DNA of 64,000 nt from Asterella californica (lineage: Eukaryota; Streptophyta; Marchantiopsida; Marchantiales; Aytoniaceae), in assembly GCA_036924285.1 (NCBI GenBank), contig JAYKYS010000016.1, positions 2,356,001 to 2,420,000 of the forward strand. Reading direction: 5' to 3'. Below are positions 33,501-46,300 of this stretch, one piece after another; the first letter of the stretch is position 1, and every line of letters starts with the position of its first letter. Below the pieces are notes generated by a model, which saw only the letters and a list, made by a program, of their open reading frames with translations, was not told the DNA's origin and made no database searches. The position numbers and the translations under genes are program-made.

Positions 33501-33970
33501 TGATATTAGTGGACGAGATAGAACTTTTTATGCCTAGTATGAGTGAGTGGTATATGGCAAAAAAAAAAAAAAATTGCCGAATGTGTGGCAGTAGTGATAT
33601 ATCGTTTTGCACACAATGCGATGTTGAGAACTTTTAGTGACATGTATTGGATTGGAGAATCAACAGTGGTGAAATACACTACGATAATCATTTATATTCC
33701 TACCAATAAGCATAAATTGTACTCCAAGTATGTACGTAGATCAGATTTAGTGAAAGTATAAACATTATGAGCAAGTTCAAATTTTCCGCTGGTGACTCGA
33801 ATCCATTATCTGATGACACCAGCGGGTTCGTATTCTTGAGTAGTATAGTTTGGTTCTTTTGTTACTAAAAACGGAGATGTATAGTGGAAATAGCACCAAA
33901 AAAGCTAGCAAAGGAGATAAAAGCGAGTTTGTAGACTTATGTACAAGATTATTTACTTTACTAAACAAAA
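30585..33970. other. Repeat-derived region without recognisable coding sequence
   Basis: Positions 31200-32200 are GC-richer and read like LTR or leader sequence. Examples are repeated accggagccgt at about 31375-31396 and, on the minus strand, a run containing aaaggtatcggcaagagctt. Around it the sequence is AT-rich. Short frames (for example 32559-32777 minus) match nothing I know. A run of 15 A lies at 33559-33573, flanked by ggc and ttgcc. Confidence 0.4.
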
Positions 33971-33973
33971 ATA

Positions 33974-34041
33974 GGAGCCACCTCAGTGGAAGGGACGCTC
34001 ACCTAGGAAGAAGAGGTCCTTGAATCAAATCCTCTTGGCTC
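33974..34041 (+). mobile_element. tRNA-related SINE head (degenerate)
   Basis: A tRNA-like segment has acceptor-stem-like ends GAGCCA and TGGCTC, a box A-like CTCAGTGGAAGG, and a box B-like region where gaggtcc is followed by TGAATCAAATCC. The latter resembles the GGTCC-GGGTTCGAATCC pattern of plant SINE heads with several substitutions. An AAGAGG/CCTCTT stem frames the box B loop. It is too degenerate for a functional tRNA. Confidence 0.5.
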
Positions 34042-34088
34042 ATATTTCCTGTCTCAGCATGTTGACCTCATGGATGGAGTATATGTTA

Positions 34089-34408
34089 GGTGTGTGGCTA
34101 CGTCTTGCACATCTAGAGACGAGGGATTGGTATCCTCCTTAAAAGTGAGCTCCCTGACCTAAGCCTCCGCATGCAACCGAGATTATGAGTTGAGAGATAC
34201 CTGATACAGCTATGAGAGGGTTGTAAGCCTTGTGACGTGGTCTTGTTTGGTGGGTGGTTACGTCATGCACATCTAGAGACGAGGGACTGATATCCTCCTT
34301 AAACATGAGCTCCCTGGCTTAAGCCTCCACATGGAACCAATATTATGAGTTGAGAGATACCTAATACATCTATGAGAGAGTTGTATGCTTTGTGGAGTGG
34401 TCATGTAG
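34089..34408 (+). repeat. 160-bp tandem duplication next to the SINE head
   Basis: Units 34089-34248 and 34249-34408 share long identical blocks, such as acatctagagacgaggga and tatgagttgagagatacct. The offset is exactly 160 bp with about 15 percent divergence. They immediately follow the SINE-like head and may be its duplicated body. Confidence 0.85.
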
Positions 34409-34599
34409 CTGTGAGTTAGGCTCTAAAATCATAGCTTGACTCATAATCTAGGTTGCATCAAGATGACATCGAGGGTTGAGAATTTTTTATTAAACAAGAG
34501 GTTAACTTAGCTAGGGATCAGCTTAGTTTTGGTGCGATAATCCAGATCATCTCAGAGAGGATTGCCAAGACTTAGCGGTTGTCTTGCAAGAGGGCGTGA

Positions 34600-35460
34600 T
34601 CAATTATCAAAACAACAGGTTGCGTCTAACTGCCAATGAGTAACCTCTGAACACGCATTTTGAAAGAGGAGGAATGAGGAGTTTGCTCTCATCACTTACT
34701 GTGTGAACACTACAGCAATTACTGCAGGCTCTACAGAAGCTGATGTATATACTAGAAGAGTTGAAGTGCGCTCTAATCCAACTATGGTTGAGCAAGCTGC
34801 TGAAGTTTCAGTTGAAATGATGAAGAGAGACGTAGAAAGCATTATGAGAGCTACTAGATGGAGAGATCATGTAGATGCAACTTCTGTTCGAGCGTTTTTG
34901 GAAGCAAGCAGTGAACAAGATGCAATTGTAGAAGACTCTAAGAGACGACGAGAGACAACTCTAAGATGCTTCTGACTTAGATGCATGAGCACCTGATGAT
35001 GGTGCTCATGCATCAAAGAGTTCGAGGAGAAGAGCAGCGGAGCCATCACCATCTGGATCGATACCAACTGGTAGGTTTTCTACTGCAGAGGATATACCTT
35101 CCACTTCTACAGTTCCACCACTTGTAGTAGATCTTATGAAAGGTGTACACCGTTCGTCACATGAGACTATTGCCACTGACATAGTACAGTGAAAGTGGTT
35201 TACAACACAAGAAAAAGAGAAGGCTCCAACTTACAAGTTGACCCCAGACATCGAAGTAGCAATAGACTTGCGTATTGTTCTGGAGCAACGAATTCTAGAT
35301 GCTAGAGTGGAGTTTTCAATTCAAGAGGTACTTGATATCGCAAAAAGAGAGTTTCATGAGTTGATAATTGATATCATGAAAAGAAAAAGACATGTGTTGG
35401 CAGAGCAAGTAACTAGTCAGATGGTTGGAGTGGTAGATCTTATTGGTGTTGATGGATAGG
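34600..35460 (+). pseudogene. Gypsy pre-protease (gag-pol N-terminal) remnant
   Basis: The segment 35232-35457 reads KLTPDIEVAIDLRIVLEQRI, then VLDIAKREFHELIIDIMKRK. I recognise this as the conserved region just before the protease of a gypsy family found in seed-free plants. Upstream frames at 34703-35170 (Ser/Thr-rich) are probably the same polyprotein, broken by stops. This opens the long gypsy element that continues to 41 kb. Confidence 0.6.
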
Positions 35461-35588
35461 TGATGCCTATGAGATAAATGTTGCTGGTCTTGCTGTTGTT
35501 GAGGAATTTGAGGAGGATAAGTCAAGCACATATAGTGATTTCAGGCAGAATCATTGGGTACGTTGTCGTGATGTGAATCATTACACAT

Positions 35589-37083
35589 AGTGAATGATTC
35601 ACCTCTCTGCTATGAGTTAATCTCTCTGAGTGAAGTTAAGACGTCAGAGAAGTCGATTATGGAGGCTGTGGACATTGACGGGTACGTGTTACGCTTCTAC
35701 TCCGACACTTGGGAGTCAATAGCGGTAGAAGTTAGCTTGATGTTACTCCTAGTCCTTCATGCATATATTAGCACCGTTGTGTTATACGTTTTAAGTCCTA
35801 GTAGACTGATAGTATGCTAGTTATCTTGTTCAAGCATTTGTGCGCTTGTGCAAGTGACTTCTTACTTGTCTATGATGTTCAATGTACATAACTTAGATTT
35901 ACCATGTTGATAGTGTTTAAGCTCATGTATTTACGTGTTGTCCATGCACACTTTTTAGCTTGTTTAAGTTTACTTTCAGGACTGCATGTCGTTTTAGGTA
36001 GTTTAAGCTTTACGTTGGCATTTTAGGGGAGCTAACGTGATAGCCTATGAGTGAAGTTAAGTTACCACGTGGATTAGGGTACTAGAGGACAACCAAGTGG
36101 AGCTATGAACTCCAATTGATCAATTTTTGTCTTTTGTAAAACTCTAAATTTAGAAACAGAGATCTAAAGGAGAGTTCGAGCATTTGATGAGGGCACTGCG
36201 AAATCTGAGAGCACAGGAAGATAGAGCTCGTCGTGCCAAGCACTGTCAGTCTAAATTCTTGATCAATTTGGAGCAATAAAGAAGGAGTTATGCCCAATTG
36301 AAATTCGGATTGTGCTAGAACTGCATCACTTTTGTTGGATTTGGGGTTTTCAGTGTCAATTGCAGCAGAATTGAGGAAATCGCTTCAAACCTTCGTGGTT
36401 GCGTTCACTGTCAGCGGGGCTACGACTGTCTAAAAAGTTTCAAGTCAATTGACTGAGTGAGTAATTCAGGGCGGCCGCTGAAGCAGAGGGGGTCTGAAAA
36501 ACTCTCAATCTACAGTAGCAACTTCAGAGAACGAGATCTTGAGTTCTGTGTACAATCAGGAGTCTCAACTTCACAGGGGTGTTCAGCATCTTGTAGACTC
36601 CAAATCCTGTAAGAATCTTCGAAAGTGATCGAGCCAATTTTCTGTTATAGGTCGAAATAGCTATCTGAGTATCAGAAACTGCTGCAATATCTTTGATCAG
36701 AACTTTTCTGTCCATATATTGGTGTCAGAATTTGATCTCAAGTTGAAACTTCGTGTCTGTGCTCAGTGGGGCCTCTTTTACATGTAAGAGAAATTTAGGA
36801 ATTTGAACCATCATAGTTTTCCTCTTCTTGAGTGTTAAAGTTCACCGCTTGATCCTATTACTATCAGTTAGACCTGAACTTTACTTTCTGAGTATATTAG
36901 AGGTTCCTACAGACCTGTGTGAGTGTTTGTAGTGCTCTGTTGTAATCTGAAAAGCCTATCCCTTCAGTAAACCATCACAACCAGAAGCTCAACGCTTCTA
37001 TGAGTAGGCACAACACAACCTTCACGGTTAAATCACAGCCAGAAGGTTCCGCCCTTCCCAAGAAAACTCTCAACTCGACAACG
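35589..37083. mobile_element. 1.5-kb insertion splitting the gypsy protease region (LTR-like)
   Basis: The gypsy polyprotein reads DVNHYT up to about 35588 and resumes at about 37083 with ATTEMQVLLGG, which are adjacent in intact relatives. The intervening 1.5 kb lacks gypsy coding sequence. It contains LTR-like features: the word gagtgaagttaag at 35629 and 36051, a region around 36930-36975 resembling an R/U5 end, and an end ...ctcgaca. Four-base flanks (acat and acgt) may be a mutated target duplication. It may be a solo LTR of another family. Confidence 0.55.
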
Positions 37084-40000
37084 TGCCACAACGGAGATGC
37101 AGGTTCTACTTGGAGGGCTTTCTGAATCAGTATCTGCACTTGTGGATCATGTATCGAAAATCAACATTATTTCAAAAGATGTGTTGAGAAGGGACAATGA
37201 TCAATCGAAAAGAACCATGGTGGGGTATTCCGTGCTGCAAATAATCAAAAGGGTGAGTTATACGGAGCTGGTCTAAATATACGTGTAAAGATTGGAGATG
37301 TGAGGTTGATCAACATTTCTTTGTATAGTCATCTGCTTCTTATCTTGTCATACTGGACCAACCTTACATCACTGCTGTTCGAATGAAAACAAGGTGATGA
37401 ATGATGGGTCTCATTATACCAGGATTCAGAGTCTTGATGACAAGTCTTCAGTACAGTTTTTGACTATTCGTTCAAGACATGAGTGGAATCGACAGTCCCT
37501 TAGAGATTCTCAGACAAAGAGATGTACAGGTTTTCGCAATTCGCTCCTGTAGAACGAGATGACAGAGGTGTAGAACCTACTGTTGAGATCTCGTCAGAGT
37601 TGATACACAAGACGAAAGAGTCAGATGAGAAACATGTACATGAGTTTGAAGACGTATATAGTGTACATAGTTGGCAGTCTGGATTGTTGATATTCGAGAG
37701 CGATGGACCAGGTCAATTTACGAGAGTTGAAGGGAGGAAAATACAAAAAATGGGTGATGAAACATGTATCAGAGCTGTGGTGTGCATGGATTCTGCTTGA
37801 GGATGATGTAGTTTATGGCTTGTTTGAAGAGTTTGTGTCTGTACAGCCAGTTGCTAGTTGGTTGGACGGTGTAAGCGGATTGATGGAGGAGAAATATTAT
37901 ATGATGGTGATCTCTATCCGCTCTCGACAAATATATGAGGAGATTGCTATGTAGTTGTGATTCCTTTCTCATCCGATGTAGTACAGTGAGAGAAGAGAAG
38001 CAATTTGTTGATATCACTTCTTCAGGAGACAGAAGTCCATGCGAAGTATAAATCTGTACTGAAGAAAGTGAAGCCGATAGCAACTCAACTACTTGCTAAC
38101 TCGCAACAGCAAGTACAATTAGTGGGCATTGAGCCCATATTGCATGATCATAGACAAATAAGACATCAGTTTACCGAAGAGACTTTCGACAGCCAACTGA
38201 AACATAAACCTGAAAAAGATGGTTTATTTTGTGAAAAAAAATTTGGACCGATTAAAAGCGGAGTTTGTGCGTGTGGTAAATACTGATCATAACCAGAATA
38301 TAGATCTCCAATCGAATAGATAGCTCTCCCTGCAAGCGCCTCCGCTATCTCACCAATCACAAGATCCGTCCCAATGTTATGAATGATCAAGTTATTCGCA
38401 GGTTGTAGGTCTTGAATGAAACGCAAGGCTCTTGACTTCTTAGGTACAATGAACCATTTGCTAGAGTATGGCTCATAGCCGGCTCAAATATCCTCATCTG
38501 TACTTTCTCTTTCAACAACTCAATGAGTTTATGCAACAAGGCACGAAGAACTAGAATCGATTTCAGATCCCAATGCACATGAGGGATTGTGAATATAATC
38601 ATATGCGCTATTATCTTTGGATCCACGCAACCTATCTCCTTTGCTGAAAAAGAAAATGCTTTCCCATGATCCGCTATCATCTACTAAAAAACTGTCTTCT
38701 CAACCTCAGTCATGAAATCACCCCCTCCTATCTGGAGCTCTCTCATCTGACCACTATGCGTACACCTTTGGGATTGATGCGGATGTGTATTCTTTCTCAA
38801 AGAGCGACAAACTCAGTGGCTCATATGCAGAAAGCGATGCATAAGATATTACAAGAATTTGAACATGAGGTTATCATTCCATTTCTAGATGATATTCTTA
38901 TAAAAGGTTACGCGATTGAGGACAAGGGTCATTTGTGCGATGTCTTTGGAAGGCGATCAAATTCAGAGAAGATTGATGCTATAGCTAGGATGGAAAACTG
39001 TACAAATATCACGGAGGTTCGACGCTTTCTAGGAGCTTGTGTATTTTACCGCATATCTATTCTTCATTATGCTCATGTTGCGAAGCCTTTGTATGCATTA
39101 TTAAGGAAATGTAGGAGGTTTGTATGGACTTCAATCCATCAAGAAACTATGAGTAGGTTGAAGGAGACTATGAAGTCTCCACCTGTGTTAAAAAGAGTAG
39201 ATTAAAGGTGTGAGAGATCTGTCATTGTCACAGTGGATACTAATCCAAAAGCGATTGGTTGAGCAATTGATGAAGATGATGTGAGTGATGTGCGATTTAC
39301 CTCTAGGTTTGGGGCTAGAATCTTGACAGACAAGCAACGAGATTATCCTCAAGTGAAGCGTGAGTTGTGGTGTGGTCACCAAGATGAAGACAGATCTTGA
39401 GTTTTTGATTGATGCTCATGTAGTTTTAGAGACAGACTATCTATCTCTGCTCGATATGATATCCAACTTTAACACGTCAGACATAACGATCTTGCGTTGG
39501 ATTGCTTACATTAAGCGCTTGAATCTACAGCTGAAGCATGTAGAAGATAAGGAGAATGTGATAGCATATATGTGTCAAGAGCTCGTTATATAGACGAAGA
39601 TGATATGTTTTCAGAAGGAGGAAGAAAAGAAAGGTGTTCGGTGTAAAGTTGGTCGACATGTTACAGACTCGGAGCTGGTGTAGATTAGGGAAGAGCTATA
39701 CACATGTAGACTTCATGATATATGATATTACTTGAGTTCGCTGGAGAGACAAGAGGGGTGGAGCGAAGTAGAGTTCAGAGAGATAAAGAAACAAGCATAC
39801 AACAATCTTCTACGCGATGGATACCTTTGGAGACGGTCACAGAGGAGAGATGGAACGTTCATACGAGTAGTGGACGATCTGCAGACTTAGCATCAACTAA
39901 CGAAGGAGTTTCATGATATCTTATGGGCTTGACATCGAGAGATTTGAGCTACTTATGTAAAGTCGAAGGAGAGATATTAGTGAAAAGATCTATATCGATA

Positions 40001-41029
40001 TGTGATGAACTATATCAGTTCGTATCTACATTGTCAGTTTTACTCGAAGATGCGATATAGGGATGATCTTGTGTCAATTTATCCGTTCTGCATTCACATT
40101 CAGTGGGTTCTTGACTTGGTGATAATGCCTCCGGGGTTATGGAGTATGTGTGAGGACCTCTCCAACTTTGTAGAAGGGCGAACACTGAGGACGAAGACTA
40201 CGGAAGGTATATGTATGTAGGTTTGTATTTGAGGACATTTTTTGTAGATATGGATCTATAGGGGGACTACGGACGGACAGAGAGGAATTGCGTGGTACAG
40301 AAGCGAAGGAGTTTTTTTGCTTGATATGATGTGAAGCTCAAGCTTATTACTGCGATGAACCCAGAGAGAATTGACAAGAGCGAACGTGGACATCCATCAA
40401 TTGTTCAAGCTTTGGTGAAGGCATGTGATGATAGATATAAAGAGTGGCTTAGGTTACTCCCCTTTGCTTTATGGACTGACTAGACGACTCATTGTACTAA
40501 TATTGAACTCATATCTATTGAATTGATGTTGAGACAAAAACCAATGATGCCAGCAGAAGAAGACTTTCTTACTTGGGCTACTTTGCCATGGGAGGATAGC
40601 ATGGAGAGCGTACAGCTTCTTCCACTTCGCATCGGACAGCTAGAACATAGAGAAGAGGTTCTTGCAAAAGCACAACAAAAGTTGAAAGCTGTTCGACTAC
40701 CAATACAAGTTGAGGACTAAGTGTTGATATATGACAGTATACTAGAGAACCAGTACTCTATAATTTGAAAGTTTTTCAAGAGATGGTTTGACCCAGACAA
40801 TGTCTCATATGTGCATCAGAATGCTATTTATTCCTTGCAAGAGCTAGATGATACGTCTTTAAGGCTTCCTGTTGTTGAGAAACGAGTGAAGTTGTTTAGA
40901 AAGAGAGGAGGAACAGTGGAGCTAGTCAAGTTCTTAAAGTCAGAACAAACCACAAGTGCAAATGAGGACTTTTTATCTGAGACAGTTGATGAGAACGAAG
41001 ACGACTTGGAGAATTACGAAGATCAGTGA
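37084..41029 (+). pseudogene. Ty3/gypsy polyprotein remnant: protease, RT, RNase H, integrase
   Basis: The order of domains is canonical. The protease (about 37100-37510) reads ALVDHVSKINIISKDV, with the DxG active site altered to DHV, then KSSVQFLTIRSRHEWNRQSL. A spacer runs to about 38200. RT parts include LTTMRTPLGLMRMC, PFLDDILIKGY and RRFLGACVFYRI (38730-39200). RNase H is at 39230-39590 (VDTNPKAIG, LRWIAYIKRLNL). Integrase lies at about 39960-40960 (MRYRDDLVSIYP, WVLDLVIMPPGLW, LRTKTTEG, MMLRQKPMMPAEED), and the acidic C terminus ends at 41029. Many stops and frameshifts make it inactive. Within RT, about 38285-38745 is inverted, and the domain is continuous only if read on the minus strand there. 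Confidence 0.85.
38285..38745 (-). pseudogene. Inverted internal segment of the gypsy reverse transcriptase
   Basis: On the minus strand, from 38745 down to 38285, the frames read RELQIGGGDFMTEVEKTVF, HGKAFSFSAKEIGCVDP, FTIPHVHWDLKS, RFIQDLQPANNLIIHNIG and [16 protein letters not shown]. This is exactly the portion missing from the plus strand between QFTEET (about 38185) and LTTMRTPLG (about 38750). About 100 bp of unrelated sequence fills the left junction. Confidence 0.82.
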
Positions 41030-43342
41030 CGGACTGACACATGTCAGAGGATATGCAAGTTTGGAGAGAGTGGATGTAGTGTTGCATGAGAGTCTGTACA
41101 GCGAAAGTTAGTAACAAAAGGATTTGTTTTTCCACTATATACGTAGTTGCAAAAGAAGTTGCCCTGGAGCTTGTTAAGCTGGACAGGTGCTAAGCTAAGG
41201 CCAAGCTAGACAAGCTGGCCCTTAGCTTATATTCCAAAGAGCTACTAGGAGGTCACGAAAGTGCCATGTGGAAATTTTTCTTCATTAGAGCAGGCACGTC
41301 TTGACTCTTTCCACGACAACGTTCAATTCATACATCGGCGAAATGACACTTTGAGTTCAAAACGCGAGAATGGAGGAATGAGTTCTCTTCGCTTCCCAAA
41401 ACTTGAAACAAAACGGTTTTCTTTTTCACGATATGTATACTAATCCGTTTTTATGTACTCGGCCCATACTCTGCCGAACGATGTGAGTCGTTCTTCTAGT
41501 GATGGTGTAGGGCTTCCCAGCGATCTATCACCGGCCCTCGTCTCAGTGTTCACGGACCGAAACACCAAACCAGGACACACTTGGAGTGGACGTCATTATA
41601 AGACCACCATCTGCAGATCGCTCGCGTGTTTGCATGCATGCGACAGCGGAGCATATTCGAATTCTATATTCTGATAATCCATACGTCAGTCACCATCAGA
41701 ACAACATTGAGCCAACAGAAAGGATACGTCATGCGAGCATGGAAGAATGATTCATCCTCCCTGATTTGAAGTTTGAAATCAAATGAAACCCTGAGGCCCG
41801 CTGGTTTGAAGGTTGGGAAAGGAAGATCAAGCAGCAGGTCGTAGCATAGTGCAGCGTTATCAGCTTGATAGATCGAGGAATAGACGAAGCTGCAGAGCAG
41901 CCATCAACTGGAGTCGTTGTGAGAACCTTCCTCCCACCACCGAGCCATGTATCAGCCTCCGTTTCGCCGAGTTAGAGTGGCTCTGCTGACATAGTGAAGT
42001 GACGAACGACCACCAAAAAGCCGCCACAGCTGATCTTATGTCCTCAATCCAATTTAGCGGTAGTGGGGCAGCGGGAGTCGTTGAGGTCCAGTTTGCGCGG
42101 CCAGCTCAGACCGGCTAGTATACAGGCCCGGCAATAAAGAAAGCGGGTCGAGTTGCCGGGAAATCACAACCAGTAAGCAGGGCTCGGGAGCTCGGTACAC
42201 AACTGCATTACCCGTGAAAAAGATACATGATTGAGAATATGTATATTTGCGTCAGAAAATCGTTCGGAACTGGTGTCGGTTTGTGGTCTATGTAAGACTT
42301 GACGGTCACAATCGAGACTCAGGATATTTTTGACCTGGAGATTGTTAAATGCCGGAATTTCCAAGCGGAGACGCGAGCCGCCAGGACTAACGTTGACCGG
42401 AGTGACACGCGTGGTGGTGCGTCAATGAAAGTCGACCGTGGGGTTACTGTCTGAGATCCGCCCCGCCCTTGGCTGCGGGTGAAGGTGACTGGTGCGTGGA
42501 GGTTAACATGCAGCGGTATCCTACTAAATTAGCAGGGCCAGACTTCGCTATGTTTAGAAAGGGAAGACCAGCCGGGACGGGTCGACTCAACAAAGAAATA
42601 TAGGCAGAAGAAGAAGACCGAGCGAGAGAAGAATTCGTAGCGACATTTGGGGATCAGCCAGCAAGGAAGGAAGGAAAGAAAATTTCAAAGAAATTCAAAG
42701 GTGGGAGGCGCTGATTGTTCTTCCAGGCGGGATCTTGCTGCTTCTTGTTCGGTAACATTGAAGGAAAAGTATTTGGAGCCTGCTACCGCTACCGTAGCGC
42801 TATTGTGCACAGAGTACTGTTACAGAATGAATTGTTCGTCGCTCGTCCATCCTCAGCGACCTCCTCGTCTCTCTTTCCAGCTATAATCAACACCGCTCGC
42901 TACTGGAACTTTGATCGAGTTGGTGTGAGCCTCTGAGGTGGTGGTGTTGGTATCTGTGAGGGATTTAGGGACAGCACAAGTTGGCCTGTTTATACACAAT
43001 TGAGGCACCGTGCATTGTAGCCAATTTGGTGTCGAATTTCATTTTATTCTTTTGTATGTCACGCCGAGTCGACGTGATTTTGGTGGAGTTGGAGCGAGGC
43101 CTTAAGAGAGTTCGGAATGCGCTGCTTTTGTTGTCTGCTGCTGTCCACCTCTCTCTGTTTCGCTTTGTCAGTTCTGAGGCACCGTCTCGACGTCAGTTTT
43201 CAGTGAGCGAGACGTTGATGGTGTCTGATTTACCGTCTTTAGACATACTACAGACGAAGAGAAAGGCAGGAAAGAGAAATGCCTGCATGTTCACGTTCTT
43301 GAACCTCCGTACTCTTGCCTGAGAAATCGGGGCCGTTTCAGT
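41030..43342 (+). other. Intergenic region, promoter and leader of the H+-ATPase gene
   Basis: Transposon similarity ends at about 41030. An imperfect inverted repeat (aagctaaggcca / tggcccttagctt) lies at 41192-41228. GC rises from about 41.7 kb to the gene start, with a GC-rich patch at about 42450-42480 (ccgccccgcccttggctgcg). Open frames at 42647-42886 and 42981-43322 precede the ATPase ATG and could be upstream ORFs if transcription starts that far out. No clear TATA box was identified. Confidence 0.45.
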
Positions 43343-46300
43343 ATGGCGGAGTATACGGACAAACATGATAAACCGGACGGACAAGACAGTCTGGCGGCTA
43401 TCAGCAGCGAAGCTGTTGATTTGGTACGAGGAATTTTGTTGTTCATGTCTACCTCCCCCATGACTTAATGTACATAAGTGTTGAATTCTGATGTCGGTTA
43501 TTAGATTCTGAAACTCCTTGCTAAATTTTGGAAACTATATCAAGGCTAGGCAGAATCTGACTTCGTGAATTTACAAACTAAAACGCTCTGCAGGAACACA
43601 TTCCTATCGAAGAAGTTTTTGAACAGCTACGATGCTCGAGAGAAGGGCTCACAACGGTAGAAGGGGAAAATCGTATCAAGTTGTTTGGCTTCAATAAGTT
43701 GGAGGAGAAGACGGTGAGTTTGTCGCATTCATCTGTGTGGAACGTGATTATGTTATTCTTAATCACTAAGCCACCAATACTAGTAGCGGTCAAGTCTTGC
43801 TGCGTAACACCATAGTCATCATTGCGCTCATATGGAATTCAAAACGTGTCATTTCGGATTCAGTGCGGAGTCTTGCACGTTGGTGCAGATGGTCCACAAC
43901 GTTTATAGATCGCGCAGATAATGATTTATCTTGTCAGTTTCGTTTCCGGTTGTGCCTTCCGCAACGTGCTCCGTGTGATGGTGCTTTGTGCACGCTATCA
44001 GTGTAATGAGCTTGCAGAGTCCGCACTCTCTGATGTCTTACTGGTGACATCGGGACTTGCATGTGCTGTAGCATCCGGCCCGTACACTGTCGACAGGTCC
44101 TTGCAGTCTTTGTCTCAAAACCATTTTGAAAGTTTCGATTCAGAATGGTATGATTTTTCGAGTGCGCATGCGTCTTGTTCCTTCTGGATGATGATATCCG
44201 TTTTCTGTCTCCACATTATAAACCTAGCAGATCTTACGCGTCGATTGTGTCACACTTCTAAATAATCTGACGGAATCTTATTGCATTATAGACTCCCTGC
44301 ATGTGCACGTATACATGGATGGAATTCACGTACTTTCTGCGCTATCTACTTCGAGATTCAGTACTGCGTCGTTTTGCTTCAGAATGCGCAGACCGGAAAA
44401 TGTCTTCTCTTTTAGGCTGTGATTACGCTTGGCCGCTTCTTGGGCTGACGAAAGCACAAGAAATCTACTGTAGTTTCAGAATGAAGTTGATTGCTGAGTA
44501 GGCTGTTGGAACTTCAGTTCAATGAGAACAGTACTCGGATTCCTGAAGATGATGGATTAACCGGATTTTCGGTTACGTAATGTTGCAGGAAAATAAAGTC
44601 CTCAAGTTTCTCGGGTTCATGTGGAATCCTCTATCTTGGGTCATGGAGGCGGCTGCGATAATGGCCATAGCTTTGGCTAATGGAGGAGTAAGTCTGTTCA
44701 TTAACGTCAAGAGAAGAGGTCAACTTGTCTCAAGTATTTCAGTTGTTCTTCTTCCTGGCCCGAACAGTCTCGGTCCTAAGATAAGCGCTTGGCTTTTCTA
44801 GGGGAAACCGCCTGATTGGCAAGACTTCATTGGCATTGTAATCTTACTGCTGCTTAATTCAACAATCAGCTTCATCGAAGAGAACAATGCTGGAAATGCA
44901 GCGGCTGCTTTGATGGCTCGGCTAGCTCCCAAGACCAAGGTATACGTAGACCGGAACACTTTGTACAGGGATTGCCGTTTTTCTTCGTCATAGCTTGTCC
45001 AGAATTATCTCGGCCATCATGCATTGTAACTGGCTGGATGTTGCTTGGGAAGCTAATTTCATGTGCGTTGAATAGGTTCTGCGAGATGGAAGATGGGGAG
45101 AGCAGGAGGCACAAATTTTGGTACCTGGTGATATTATCAGCATTAAGTTGGGTGATATTGTCCCTGCTGACGCCCGTCTTCTGGAAGGAGATCCATTGAA
45201 AATTGATCAGGTGTGTTAAACATATCTTGTGTATATACGCTTTCCATCGTGCGATCAAATTTTCCCGAATTCTGGATCTGTGCTTGTTGATCGTCTTTGT
45301 AGTGATAGTTTAATGTCAAAACTAAGGCGCACCCTCTTCTCTCTTTCTTTCTCTTTCTTTTGTCTTGTTACAGCTACTTTATCATTCGCTTGATGTACTA
45401 TTCTTCTTTCACTGCAAGATCTCATGTTACTTGTTTTAACTATTATGTCTTACCCTTTAGTACTACGCAATTGAGGTTAAGACAGTACTAAACCTCTTGA
45501 TTCATTCACGTTAGTTGCACATTCATTTGGTACGTTCAGTCCGACGAAATGCTAGCTCATTGTGCAGTTTTAGACCTCAGCTTCTCATCTGCATTAGAAA
45601 GATCATACGCATAAACCTGTCTGCACTGCATACAAACATGTCATCTATATTGTACTTACATAACAGGGGGAACAATCTCTGGAAATGCGCTCTGTTCTAC
45701 ACATTCTCCTGTCTATGTCCGTAGAAATGAAATGTGTGAGGATACTTCCTGTAACTGCTATACTTGTGGACCGATACATATGAGCTTTCCAATTTACTGG
45801 AATTGCGTGAGCAATTCACGCTCTGTATGATCATGCCGTCTGACAATTTCCTTGCCATGTAGTCCGCTTTGACTGGAGAGTCTCTACCTGTGACGAAGAA
45901 ACCTGGGGATGAGGTATTCTCCGGATCGACTTGTAAGCAAGGAGAAATTGAGGCTGTTGTTATCGCCACGGGAGTGCACACTTTCTTTGGCAAGGCGGCT
46001 CATCTTGTGGACAGTACCACCCAAGTTGGTCATTTTCAGAAGGTAAGAAACAGCTTCGGATTTAAATCCCTTATGTTCTAAAGCTCGTCTTACTGGCGTC
46101 TTGACTGTAAATTATTTTTCAGCCCCAACTTCCCCCTAACATACGCTATCTGTCATATTGGTCCAGGTGCTCACAGCCATAGGGAACTTTTGTATCGTAT
46201 CCATTGCGATTGGAATGGTTATCGAGATTATCGTGATGTACGCCATTCAGAAAAGACCATACCGGCAGGGAATTAATAATCTTCTGGTGCTGCTGATCGG

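Noticed and set aside
33777..33825. Inverted pair ccgctggtg / caccagcgg
   Set aside because: Only 9 bp with a long loop in unassigned sequence; may be chance.
43921..44265. 114-codon frame in H+-ATPase intron 2
   Set aside because: Lies wholly within an intron demanded by the conserved protein; no homology.
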